A DNA stretch of 32,315 nt, taken from assembly GCA_015231865.1 (NCBI GenBank), contig JADGAU010000021.1, positions 1 through 32,315 on the forward strand, given 5' to 3'. The position numbers and the translations under genes are program-made. Of this stretch, positions 24,271 to 32,255 are shown piece after piece. Positions within the stretch are counted from its first letter, which is position 1. Each line of letters begins with the position of its first letter. A model generated the notes under the pieces. The model was not told where the DNA came from. It did not search any database and worked only from the letters and a program-made list of their open reading frames with translations. This stretch comes from Gammaproteobacteria bacterium. GTDB taxonomy: Bacteria > Pseudomonadota > Gammaproteobacteria > GRL18.

Positions 24271-25034
24271 TGTCTAAATTAATTTTATTTACAGCACTAT
24301 CTCTATTAATTGCTGTTAATGCCGATGCAGTTGAATACCAGGCAACTATAAAATATGAAAATACTCTTAAATTGAATAGTCCTGTTACTGGAGTGATTCT
24401 TGAAGTTGCTAAAGAAGGAAAATATTACTCATCTGGCTCAACATTAATAAAATTTGATAATCAAATCATTAACAACAAAGTTAATCTTAACAAAAAACAA
24501 CTTAAACTAGCTCAGTTAAAGCTGGCAGAACAACAAAAAGAAATGGATAGAGCTCAGGAATTATATGATGCCAATAATTTAGCTGATTATGACCTTAAAA
24601 AGACACAAATGAATTTGCTACAATCCCAAGTTGATTTACAACAAATCAGTAATATGCTGATTCAGAACCAATGGCAGCAAAATTTTTATCAGCTTAATGC
24701 CCCAAAAAATGGTTTTTTAGTTGCCGCAGAGGTTTACCAGGGTGAATTTATTAACAATAAACTAACAAGCAAGTCCTTATTAAACTTTGTCCCAGACGAT
24801 AAGATCCTGGCAAAAGTATATTTAGATAAAAATAATTTAACGCAACTCAGTTTAACTTCAGAAAATAAAAAAATTTCTCTAATTTATCAAGAGCAATCAA
24901 TTGCAGGTCAATTAGTTGCAATCCATGACCACGAAAAACAGATTGTATTAGACATTAAACTTATTAAAAGTGACCAACTACCTGTAGATAAAAGTTTAGT
25001 TAAAATACGTTTAAACGATACCCAGGATAAGTAA
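24270..25034 (+). CDS. HlyD-like periplasmic adaptor (membrane fusion) protein
   Basis: A 254-residue protein with a signal peptide (MSKLILFTALSLLIAVNADA). A lipoyl-like half (LNSPVTGVILEVAKEGKYYS) precedes a helical hairpin (about 70-130; QLKLAELKLAEQ-type heptads and AQELYDANNLADYDLKKTQM), then the second lipoyl half (YQLNAPKNGFLVAAEVYQGE) and a beta-barrel. This is the order of RND/ABC efflux adaptors, here shorter than the usual 350-400 residues. No pump gene is adjacent. It overlaps the purF stop by one base (TAATG), an unusual operon partner. Confidence 0.8.
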   Translation: MSKLILFTALSLLIAVNADAVEYQATIKYENTLKLNSPVTGVILEVAKEGKYYSSGSTLIKFDNQIINNKVNLNKKQLKLAQLKLAEQQKEMDRAQELYDANNLADYDLKKTQMNLLQSQVDLQQISNMLIQNQWQQNFYQLNAPKNGFLVAAEVYQGEFINNKLTSKSLLNFVPDDKILAKVYLDKNNLTQLSLTSENKKISLIYQEQSIAGQLVAIHDHEKQIVLDIKLIKSDQLPVDKSLVKIRLNDTQDK

Positions 25035-25078
25035 TATTTCTAAGTTTTAATCTCACTAAGTACATCTAAATTATTGAT

Positions 25079-25312
25079 TTATACACAACCCTGATTTTCT
25101 GAGAATTTATCTATAAATTGCACTCAAAATTAAATATAAAGTCAATAAGAAATAACAGTATAAAACATAAGATATTGTTATTAAATGAATTATTTTTTAG
25201 AAAGGTTTTATTGTATAAGTTTTACACAATCTATATCAAAGCTTTTATTATCAGGCTAATATCAGCTTATGAAATACTTATACACAAAGTTATCCACAAA
25301 ATTTGTGTATAA
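25079..25312. promoter_or_regulatory. Cluster of four perfect DnaA-box sequences
   Basis: The convergent gap between the adaptor gene and pseG contains TTATACACA at 25079-25087 and 25278-25286, TTATCCACA at 25290-25298 and, on the minus strand, TTATACACA at 25304-25312. All fit TTATNCACA exactly. TTTTACACA at 25220-25228 is one base off. The rest of the region is very AT-rich. It could be a DnaA titration or regulatory site (datA- or DARS-like); the neighbours are not typical oriC genes. Confidence 0.55.
25278..25312. terminator. 11-bp inverted repeat between convergent genes
   Basis: TTATACACAAA (25278-25288) and TTTGTGTATAA (25302-25312) form a perfect stem with a 13-base loop that contains the TTATCCACA box. 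It lies two bases beyond the pseG stop, so it could act as a terminator for convergent transcription or as paired inverted DnaA sites. Confidence 0.45.
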
Positions 25313-25314
25313 CT

Positions 25315-26343
25315 TTAGGTAAGATCCAATAGTTTGCTAACAACTCGATGACAACCTCTGCCATCGACCCAATGACTCGCAATTGCTGATAATTTAGATA
25401 AGTTTTTTAACTCAAGAAAATGATAAAAAGAGGACAATAATTGTTCAATACAAGTGTTTTGCTGACAATCAATAAACTGACACCATTGATAATTTATATT
25501 TGAAGAAATAAAACTTTCCTGATTTTTAGCAACAATGGCAAATACCGATGGTACACCACAGCTTGCCAGTTCATACACTGTCGAACCTGCTGCCGATATT
25601 GCAAGCATAGCCTGACCCAATATTTGATCCATATTATCTATGTTATGCAGGTGAATAAACCCAGCCTGCTGGCATAAATTTTCAATATCAGAGGTATTTT
25701 TAAAAGCAGCTCCAGTGATCACTAGCACCTCAAAATGAATGAGGCGTTTATCCTTCATTAATTGAGATACTAAAGGTACAGTTAAACCATTGACATCAGC
25801 ACCACCAAAACTGACTACGATTTTATTACGCTGTTTAAATAAATATTTTTTAGCTGCATCAGTAAAGTTTGGACGAATCAATGCATACTGATGACCTAAA
25901 CAAAATTGTGCCTTTGGAGCAAACTTTTGGTAGTGTTTCTGAACAAAGCAATCTGCCGGATTGATCACCATATCGGCATATAACGGTCCTCGATTACATT
26001 CATCATCAATAATGATTAGTTTACTATTTTCTATGTCGGACAATTGTTTAAATAAAATACGATCATAACTATAATTATCAATAATAATAAAGTCATACTG
26101 GCTCGCTTTTTCAATAAAATCTTGTTCATCATCAATGATTAACACATGATGTGGAAGAAACTTATTAACCCCCAATGTTTCAACTGTCGACTTTTTCACT
26201 GCAAAAGCACATTGAATTAAAATATCTTTTAGTCTTAATGTCTCTAAAAATGTATCAGCTAATGATTTACAACGATAATAATGCCCCAAACCTATTCCTG
26301 CTCCGGCATCTAGTCGAAAAACTAATAATAACTTGTTATTCAT
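25315..26343 (-). CDS. pseG: PseG-like UDP-sugar hydrolase (pseudaminic acid pathway)
   Basis: A 342-residue GT-B-fold protein matching PseG, which removes UDP from UDP-2,4-diacetamido-2,4,6-trideoxy-beta-L-altrose in CMP-pseudaminic acid synthesis. The catalytic His21 motif GIGLGHYYRCKSLA, the IIDDECNRGPLYADMVINP segment, CLGHQYALIRPNF, VVSFGGADVNGLT and AISAAGSTVYELASCGVPSV are all in family order. Pseudaminic acid often decorates flagellin, which fits a flagellated host, but no other pse gene is in this window. It is divergent from the OmpA-like gene, with 37 bases between starts. Confidence 0.88.
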   Translation of the reverse strand: MNNKLLLVFRLDAGAGIGLGHYYRCKSLADTFLETLRLKDILIQCAFAVKKSTVETLGVNKFLPHHVLIIDDEQDFIEKASQYDFIIIDNYSYDRILFKQLSDIENSKLIIIDDECNRGPLYADMVINPADCFVQKHYQKFAPKAQFCLGHQYALIRPNFTDAAKKYLFKQRNKIVVSFGGADVNGLTVPLVSQLMKDKRLIHFEVLVITGAAFKNTSDIENLCQQAGFIHLHNIDNMDQILGQAMLAISAAGSTVYELASCGVPSVFAIVAKNQESFISSNINYQWCQFIDCQQNTCIEQLLSSFYHFLELKNLSKLSAIASHWVDGRGCHRVVSKLLDLT

Positions 26344-26380
26344 TACTTACTTATTCGCTATTTTTGTATATAATTTTACA

Positions 26381-27538
26381 ATGCAAAATGATTATAACTT
26401 ATCTGTAAACGCAATCGATACAAATCAATCATCAGGGGCTGTTTGGGCGGTTATTTTTTTCCTGACCACCTTAGGTGCTTTAACCGCTACTTATTGGTTT
26501 TATAAACAAGCAAATAGCAGTCAAATAGAGCAAAAGCACTTTCAACAAAAACAACAAAACCTATCCAATAAAATTGCTCAATTACTATTGCAACTAAACA
26601 ATGAACAAGATAAACAAAAACTTTTTAAACAAGAAAATGACAAAATTAATAAGCAAAATCAAGCGCTAAACCAACAAATTGGTTCGATAAAAGAGCAGCA
26701 TCTCAAAGAAATAGAAAATCAGAAAATTAAAACAAATAAACAAATAGAACAGCTGCAGGAAAAAGTTGCTTTAAATGATCAAAGTACGCAACAACAACTG
26801 CAGCAATTAAAAGATTTTAATCATCAACTTATTGAATCTGTTGATTTAGTGCAATCTTATCAACAAGAGAAAAGTGAATTACAAAATGAGCTAAGTCAAC
26901 TTAAAGAAAAATATCAGACCTTGGCGCTTGAAAAAGAGCAGTTAGCTCAACAATTTAAACAATACCAATTACAACAAAAATCTAAACAGCAAAAGTATTT
27001 AGAACAGTTAAACCTGAGCCAGGAACAAAATGCTAAAGATGCAATGATGTTCAATAAATTATTAACAGATTCGAATCTGCGGATTAATAATTTAAAAAAC
27101 CGTTTTACCGTTATCGAGTTAGGTCAGGATATTATGTATGACCCCGGTGGCGCAGATTTAACTGAGGCAGGTACAACTTCATTAGACAAACTTGCCGATA
27201 TTTTAAAGCAATTTCCGGACAGACAAATTGCGGTGCAGGGTCATAGTGATAACCGTCCGATTGGCAAGACACTTAAAGATAAGTATTTTTCGAATTGGGA
27301 ATTATCATCGGCTCGGGCGGCTTCAGCCATTCGCTATTTACAATACAATTCACTTTTAAAACCTGAAAGACTTATCCTCGTGGCCTATAGTTCTTACCAA
27401 CCCAAAGTTATTTCAAATAACGAACAAGATTTAGCCAGAAACCGCAGAATTGAAATTATTTTATTACCCAAAGAGTTTGTTTTTTTTAAGCAATCACTGC
27501 AAAAAACCAGTGAAACAAATGAACAAAATTTAAATTAA
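26381..27538 (+). CDS. OmpA/MotB-domain coiled-coil membrane protein
   Basis: A 385-residue protein with a short N-terminus, one TM helix (AVWAVIFFLTTLGALTATYW), a long Gln/Lys-rich coiled coil (about residues 45-235) and a C-terminal OmpA/MotB peptidoglycan-binding domain (FTVIELGQDIMYDPGGADLT, then IAVQGHSDNRPIG, then NWELSSARAASAIRYL, then ARNRRIEIILLP). It probably spans the periplasm from the inner membrane to the cell wall. MotB proper lacks such a long coiled coil and this has no MotA partner, so a structural role is more likely. ATG 26381 is chosen; the track's TTG overlaps the pseG start. The last five codons lie in a 32-bp palindrome shared with mnmH. Confidence 0.85.
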   Translation: MQNDYNLSVNAIDTNQSSGAVWAVIFFLTTLGALTATYWFYKQANSSQIEQKHFQQKQQNLSNKIAQLLLQLNNEQDKQKLFKQENDKINKQNQALNQQIGSIKEQHLKEIENQKIKTNKQIEQLQEKVALNDQSTQQQLQQLKDFNHQLIESVDLVQSYQQEKSELQNELSQLKEKYQTLALEKEQLAQQFKQYQLQQKSKQQKYLEQLNLSQEQNAKDAMMFNKLLTDSNLRINNLKNRFTVIELGQDIMYDPGGADLTEAGTTSLDKLADILKQFPDRQIAVQGHSDNRPIGKTLKDKYFSNWELSSARAASAIRYLQYNSLLKPERLILVAYSSYQPKVISNNEQDLARNRRIEIILLPKEFVFFKQSLQKTSETNEQNLN

Positions 27539-27552
27539 TTTAAATTTTGTTC
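27521..27552. terminator. Perfect 32-bp palindrome at the convergent ends of ompA-like gene and mnmH
   Basis: GAACAAAATTTAAATT (27521-27536) is followed without a gap by its exact reverse complement. Both genes end inside it and overlap by four bases, and each reads GAA CAA AAT TTA AAT TAA, so both proteins end EQNLN. It may serve as a bidirectional terminator, although the GC-poor stem would be weak. Confidence 0.7.
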
Positions 27553-28665
27553 CGCTAACCATGCCATAACCGACTGTTCATCACCGCTATAAATAATACG
27601 TTCCTGTTTTTTGGCTAATTGATAGTCATACATTGGATCATAATAATCAACCATCAATGATTTAATCCATTGCCGATGTAAACCTACCTCATTATTGGCA
27701 AACTGTTCATCTATTGCTTGTTCCATGATGTGTTTAATGTTTCGATAATTCACCCCACCCAAACGTTTTTGTATACGGGAAAGACTATCTAATAAATAAA
27801 CCTTAAACCTTGAACGACCATCTTCCGGATAAGCCTTAAGAAAGTCATTATAATTGGAAATAATATAATCATTTAAGGTGATTTCTACTCTTTGTTCCAC
27901 AGTGCTATCTAATAAAACAATGGCTGATTGCTTCATTTTTTTATACAAGGACTCGGGTAATGCAATTCTTCCAATCAATCGCCCTTCATCTTCTAGTAAA
28001 AACTGTTTGCAATTTTTTTCATGTAATTTTAAATATTGAACAGCCAAATCATTTTCAAAATCAATTTGGCCTGGTTGCGGTGTAACATAATGACCAAAAC
28101 TAGAGCCACGATGATTTGCAATACCTTCTAAGTCTATTGCATGAGTAAACTGGTTTAGTACTTTTGTTTTGCCTGTACCGGTTCTACCAGCCAAGATCAG
28201 TAATTGCTTTTCATTTGAATTATTAACTCTGGGAACGGGCTTTAGATCATCGGCCCATTGTTCTAAAACGTCTAATAAATATCTTCTCATCCGTTTATAA
28301 CCACCCTGAATGAGTTCAATATCTATATCATTTTCATGTAGCCATTTTTGAGTTGTTCTTGATCGCAAACCACCTCGAAAACAATACAGTTTAATATTGG
28401 AGTTAGCACTAATTAATTCTTGCCAATCATCTATTCTTTTTTGCTTGACAGCACCACTAATTAATTCTAAACCTAACTCAATCGCCTTATCCTGACCTTC
28501 ATTTTTATATTTCAAACCAATTTCATGGCGTTGTTGATCATCTAATAATGGAATATTAAAAGCGTTAGGGAAAGCACCTTGTTGAAACTCGATCGGCGCT
28601 CTAACATCAAGAAAAACGGTATCATTGATAAATATTGAATATAGATCATGCTCAGCAATATTCAT
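27535..28665 (-). CDS. mnmH: tRNA 2-selenouridine synthase MnmH (SelU)
   Basis: A 376-residue enzyme replacing sulfur with selenium in 2-thiouridine at the wobble position of Lys, Glu and Gln tRNAs, through a geranylated intermediate. The N-terminal rhodanese domain has FLDVRAPIEFQQGAFPNAFN, IPLL and the catalytic Cys95 loop YCFRGGLRS. The C-terminal P-loop domain shows LAGRTGTGKT (about 158-167), the ANHRGSSFGH segment and LLEDEGRLIG. Length agrees with E. coli MnmH. Presence implies selenophosphate supply (selD) elsewhere. It overlaps the 3' end of the OmpA-like gene by four bases. Confidence 0.96.
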   Translation of the reverse strand: MNIAEHDLYSIFINDTVFLDVRAPIEFQQGAFPNAFNIPLLDDQQRHEIGLKYKNEGQDKAIELGLELISGAVKQKRIDDWQELISANSNIKLYCFRGGLRSRTTQKWLHENDIDIELIQGGYKRMRRYLLDVLEQWADDLKPVPRVNNSNEKQLLILAGRTGTGKTKVLNQFTHAIDLEGIANHRGSSFGHYVTPQPGQIDFENDLAVQYLKLHEKNCKQFLLEDEGRLIGRIALPESLYKKMKQSAIVLLDSTVEQRVEITLNDYIISNYNDFLKAYPEDGRSRFKVYLLDSLSRIQKRLGGVNYRNIKHIMEQAIDEQFANNEVGLHRQWIKSLMVDYYDPMYDYQLAKKQERIIYSGDEQSVMAWLAEQNLN

Positions 28666-28717
28666 TAAAAAACTCTTTATTCTTAGAAATTAATATTAAA
28701 CCCAGGAACCGGCCTAG

Positions 28718-28902
28718 GAGCTTGTCCGAGAATAGAAATCCTACTGTGAAAACGCTGATTTTGGCCATATTTTTCCATCATTTTCGTTAAATATACCTAT
28801 ATTCGCCTCAAATGCTGAAAAAATCTGACTCAAAACATCGTTTTCTCGCTACGCCCCGCAGGAAGTGCCCTTGGGGTACGGTGTCCATTCTCGGACAGGC
28901 TC
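28718..28902. mobile_element. MITE-like element (185 bp) with 16-bp inverted ends and CTAG duplication
   Basis: The left end is GAGCTTGTCCGAGAAT (28718-28733); read inward from 28902 the right end is GAGCCTGTCCGAGAAT, 15 of 16 identical. CTAG flanks both sides (28714-28717 and 28903-28906) as a 4-bp target duplication. No ORF fits inside, so it must be moved by a transposase elsewhere. A CTAG target is compatible with some IS5-group elements, but I cannot fix the parent. The right CTAG supplies the TAG stop of the diguanylate cyclase, which would also have existed before insertion. Confidence 0.82.
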
Positions 28903-29889
28903 CTAGAAAAGCTCGATATCATCTTCAACAATCTGCTGATTAATATCTGACTTGATATCTTCATAGAAGGTGATTCGATTTCGGCCATTTTCTTTTGCGT
29001 GATAAAGTGCTTTATCGGCATAGTCAACTAAACTGGTTGGCATAATTGAAGACTCAACTAAGACATAACCAATACTTACGGTAACTTTTCCAACAACTGG
29101 AAAATCATAATTTTCGACCATGTGGCGATAACGTTCCAATGCTTCTTGTGCACCCTCTAGAGTCGAATCGTTAATTAAGACAATAAACTCTTCACCACCA
29201 AAACGAAATAAGTAATCAGAGTATCGAAAGTTAACTTTCATTAATTGAGAGAATTTAAGTAAAACCTCATCACCATAAAGATGGCCATAGGTATCATTAA
29301 CTCGCTTAAAATGGTCAATATCCAATATAGCAACAAATGCTGCCTTACCTGGTTCTAAAACTTGTGAGGCGATTTTAATTAAAGTCTCATCAAAGGTTTG
29401 TCGATTTAAAAGTCCGCTGAGCGCATCTCGTTCTTTCTCATCATAGATATTGATTTGATTTTCATATAATTGAATCAAATGAAGACAGAGAAAACGTTCT
29501 TGAGGATTAATAGATTTACCATCAACGGCAACAACCCGCAAAGGACCGAACTTACTTTTCACTTTAAAAAGTAGTCTCATGCAGCCTTCGCCAAGGTCTA
29601 TTTCAACCTGACGGCGAGAATTAATACATTCCTGTAAACCTGGCTCTCTATTATTTAATCGCTGTTCACCATGTTCTGTGCTCACACGGCGAAATAATAT
29701 ATCTTCTGAATTTACTTTTTTTTCTTGATTTGTTTCAAATACTTCAAAAATTGAAGCATTGGCAATAAAGTCCCAGGAAGTAAGCCAGTTATGCATAAAC
29801 TCACTAACTGCCTGTCCGGACTTTTGACTAGTTAATCCTACAGCAGCAGATAATGCATCACCAATATGTATATCATAATCTATGTTCAT
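28903..29889 (-). CDS. Diguanylate cyclase (GGDEF) with GAF-like N-terminus
   Basis: A 328-residue soluble protein. Residues about 1-145 look like a GAF-type sensor (FIANASIFEVFETNQEKKVN, RRQVEIDLGEGCMRLLFKVK). The GGDEF domain starts at DALSGLLNRQTF (about 155) with active site RFGGEEF (GGEEF 231-235), and AILDIDHFKRVNDTYGHLYG for metal and GTP binding. RYSD at 222-225 is five residues upstream, a proper RxxD inhibitory site, so active synthesis of cyclic di-GMP with product inhibition is expected. No TM segment is seen. In a flagellated organism it may influence motility (inference). A MITE sits immediately after its stop codon. Confidence 0.92.
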   Translation of the reverse strand: MNIDYDIHIGDALSAAVGLTSQKSGQAVSEFMHNWLTSWDFIANASIFEVFETNQEKKVNSEDILFRRVSTEHGEQRLNNREPGLQECINSRRQVEIDLGEGCMRLLFKVKSKFGPLRVVAVDGKSINPQERFLCLHLIQLYENQINIYDEKERDALSGLLNRQTFDETLIKIASQVLEPGKAAFVAILDIDHFKRVNDTYGHLYGDEVLLKFSQLMKVNFRYSDYLFRFGGEEFIVLINDSTLEGAQEALERYRHMVENYDFPVVGKVTVSIGYVLVESSIMPTSLVDYADKALYHAKENGRNRITFYEDIKSDINQQIVEDDIELF

Positions 29890-29958
29890 AATACCATTGA
29901 ATCAATTAGATACTGAATGTCTATATCCATGATACTTAGCCGAAAGTAGGGCTAATAT

Positions 29959-30324
29959 CTACTTTTGTTGTAAAGATTTCACATATTCACTAATAAAGTA
30001 GACTTTATCAAGACTTAAGGCATCTTTTAATAATGGCATTTTAGTTTCTTTGTAGTCAGACTTATGACGACCAAGAACTGCCTTTAATACTTTGTCTGTC
30101 ACACACATGCCATTTTTAACAAGAATCGTTAAATTGGCTGGCTTAATTTTTAAAAAGTCAACTAAATGACCTTCACCATCAGCGCTTGCTCCGTGGCACT
30201 GCTGACAACGCGCTTCAAATTCTGCACGTCCCTGTGTAACGGCATTATCAACAGAAGCGTGTACCATTGAAGAAAATAAAGTTATTGAAACAGCTAATAA
30301 GATAGTACGATAGTTATGAATCAT
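29959..30324 (-). CDS. Small class I c-type cytochrome
   Basis: A 121-residue exported mono-haem cytochrome c. A signal peptide (MIHNYRTILLAVSITLFSSM, cleaved near VHA-S) precedes the haem site CQQCH (Cys40, Cys43, His44). Met96 in TKMPLL is the probable sixth ligand. It would act as a periplasmic electron carrier; the partner is not in the window. It lies 69 bases upstream of the diguanylate cyclase on the same strand. Confidence 0.9.
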   Translation of the reverse strand: MIHNYRTILLAVSITLFSSMVHASVDNAVTQGRAEFEARCQQCHGASADGEGHLVDFLKIKPANLTILVKNGMCVTDKVLKAVLGRHKSDYKETKMPLLKDALSLDKVYFISEYVKSLQQK

Positions 30325-30416
30325 CTGATAAACCTCAAATCAATTTAAAGATAGTATGATTCTATCATAAAGAAAGTAGAATTTATTAATAAAGCAGGTA
30401 AAGCATTAGGGATATA

Positions 30417-30452
30417 AATTCAAATAATTCAGGTAATTCAAATAATTCAGAT
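30417..30452 (+). repeat. Two 18-bp tandem units
   Basis: AATTCAAATAATTCAGGT and AATTCAAATAATTCAGAT follow directly on one another (17 of 18 identical) just beyond the methyltransferase stop. Confidence 0.8.
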
Positions 30453-30454
30453 GT

Positions 30455-31183
30455 TCAAAGTGGCTTAAGAATATCAACTCGATTGGGCGCTAAAAACTTA
30501 CCATTATTGTCTTTAGTATAAGATAGAAAAGTTCTTTTGACTTTATGAAATAGTTCATCGTCTATATTAAAATTAGTATGTGTCGCGCCAAGAATTCTAT
30601 TTTCAAATTCTTCAAAACTTTCAAACACAACCGGAGAGTAGAAAAACATTTCTTTATGCAGCTTAAAAGCACCTGAGTCAACTGCATCTCTTATTGCTTC
30701 AAAGGCTTGTGTTCTTACCATTTTTTCATCATTAAACAGTTTTATAATTTGATTAAAGTCACCGGCATAAATAGGCTCAGAAATATAAGCAAGACCATCA
30801 CTTTTTAACACACGCCTGATTTCTGAAAGAGCATTAGGCATTAGCGTAACAGGAACATGATGTAATGATTTAAACATAAAAACCGTATCAACACTATTGT
30901 CATCTAAAGGCAGCTCTTGCGCACCTGCCTCAATAAAAGTGACATTGGGCAAATCATCAATTAATAAATTTTTTTCATGTTGGATTTTATCCACTTCGGC
31001 CGCAATAATTTGACGATTTTGCCCGCTTTTGGAAATTAAACGGGTTAAAAATGCAGCACCGCAGCCAAGTTCCAAAATATTATTACCATCTAAAGATAAA
31101 ACAGATTCTAATAAATCATGCTCAGGACAGACACGATGAATTTCTGATGATTTAATTTGCATGTTTTGATTAAAAACACTCAT
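30455..31183 (-). CDS. Class I SAM-dependent methyltransferase
   Basis: A 242-residue methyltransferase of the UbiE/Methyltransf_11 type. Motif I is ILELGCGAAFLTRL (about 36-49), followed by IIAAEVDKIQHEKN, FIEAGAQELPLDDNSVDTVF and the post-motif helix MFKSLHHVPV, then LSEIRRVLKSDGLAYISEP. The C-terminal part (FEEFENRILGATHTNFNIDD) should determine the substrate, which I cannot identify. It lies upstream of the cytochrome gene on the same strand with a 130-base gap. Confidence 0.85.
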   Translation of the reverse strand: MSVFNQNMQIKSSEIHRVCPEHDLLESVLSLDGNNILELGCGAAFLTRLISKSGQNRQIIAAEVDKIQHEKNLLIDDLPNVTFIEAGAQELPLDDNSVDTVFMFKSLHHVPVTLMPNALSEIRRVLKSDGLAYISEPIYAGDFNQIIKLFNDEKMVRTQAFEAIRDAVDSGAFKLHKEMFFYSPVVFESFEEFENRILGATHTNFNIDDELFHKVKRTFLSYTKDNNGKFLAPNRVDILKPL

Positions 31184-31453
31184 AATTTCCGATATTCCAG
31201 GTTATTAATTAGGACAAAAGCTGTTTTAATGTTTTATCACGAACATTTGTTAGTGGCAAATGTTATTGGAAAAAAACTCAAATTATTAGCTCTGCTTCCC
31301 TTAAATGTTGTTAGTTCTTTGTCCCTTTTAGATAAGTGTAACTAGTTTATCTTCTGCTAGAATTATCTAATTATTGAAAACTAATTGAGACATAATAATT
31401 TAACCCTATATAAATTGATAATTTATATTAATTTAACTAACAGAATTTGTGCC

Positions 31454-32251
31454 ATGATTAAAAAATCAATAGAAACTTTTATTTCGAATAATAACTTTCA
31501 ATATTTTATTACCGGCTTAATCATTTTTAATGGCATTCTCATGGGCCTGGAAACCTCAAAAAGCCTAATAGATTCTTATGGTCAAATGATGCATTTTTTA
31601 GATAATCTAATTGTTGCAATTTTTACCGTCGAAATTATCCTCCGAATCTATGTATATCGATTAAACTTCTTTAAAGATCCCTGGAGTCTGTTTGACTTTT
31701 TTGTGGTTACTATATCATTGATACCGGCCAGTGGTAATTTATCAATTCTTCGGGTATTAAGAGTTTTACGTTTATTTCGACTATTAACCATAGTGCCGCA
31801 AATGCGTATTATTATTGCCGCATTAATTGGCGTTATTCCTGGCATCGCATCGGTATCATTAGTCCTAATACTGTTTTTTTATGTGTTTGCGATTATGTCG
31901 TATAACCTATTTGGAGAAACCTATCCTCAATGGTTTGGTGGATTAGGCGCATCAATGTACACACTTTTTCAGATAATGACTTTGGAAAGCTGGTCGATGG
32001 GCATTGCCAGACCGGTTATGGAAACGCATCCTGGAGCCTGGCTATTTTTTGTTATTTACATTTTGATTGTGACTTTTATTATGGTTAACTTATTTATTGG
32101 TCTCATCGTCGATGCCATTTTCACCATTAAAGGCAATGATAAAGATAATGAAAAAGATAATGAAGATCATGGATTAACAGAAAAAGACCAAATTCTTGCG
32201 CTAAGAAATGAAATCAAAGAATTAAAACAAATTATTTTATCTAAGAAGTAA
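31454..32251 (+). CDS. NaChBac-type voltage-gated sodium channel
   Basis: A 265-residue, six-TM ion channel subunit that would form a homotetramer in the inner membrane. The S4 voltage sensor is [16 protein letters not shown] with Arg100, 103, 106 and 109 spaced by three. The pore has the exact NaChBac selectivity filter TLESWS (176-181), followed by S6 ([20 protein letters not shown]) and a C-terminal coiled coil ([19 protein letters not shown]). Such channels are common in marine and alkaliphilic bacteria and affect motility and pH homeostasis in Bacillus pseudofirmus. ATG 31454 gives the standard short N-terminus; the track's TTG adds 23 residues. It is divergent from the methyltransferase gene. 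Confidence 0.93.
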   Translation: MIKKSIETFISNNNFQYFITGLIIFNGILMGLETSKSLIDSYGQMMHFLDNLIVAIFTVEIILRIYVYRLNFFKDPWSLFDFFVVTISLIPASGNLSILRVLRVLRLFRLLTIVPQMRIIIAALIGVIPGIASVSLVLILFFYVFAIMSYNLFGETYPQWFGGLGASMYTLFQIMTLESWSMGIARPVMETHPGAWLFFVIYILIVTFIMVNLFIGLIVDAIFTIKGNDKDNEKDNEDHGLTEKDQILALRNEIKELKQIILSKK

Positions 32252-32255
32252 ATAA

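Noticed and set aside
25118-25312. 64-residue ORF in the adaptor-pseG gap
   Set aside because: TTG start without ribosome site, Lys/Ile-rich translation of AT-rich DNA, and it runs through the DnaA-box cluster.
26344-26380. Possible sigma-28 promoter upstream of pseG (GCGAATAA)
   Set aside because: -35 match is weak, spacing is off by one, and the transcript would start at the ATG itself.
31157-31345. 62-residue ORF between the methyltransferase and channel genes
   Set aside because: It begins inside the methyltransferase gene on the opposite strand and has no ribosome site or recognisable motif.
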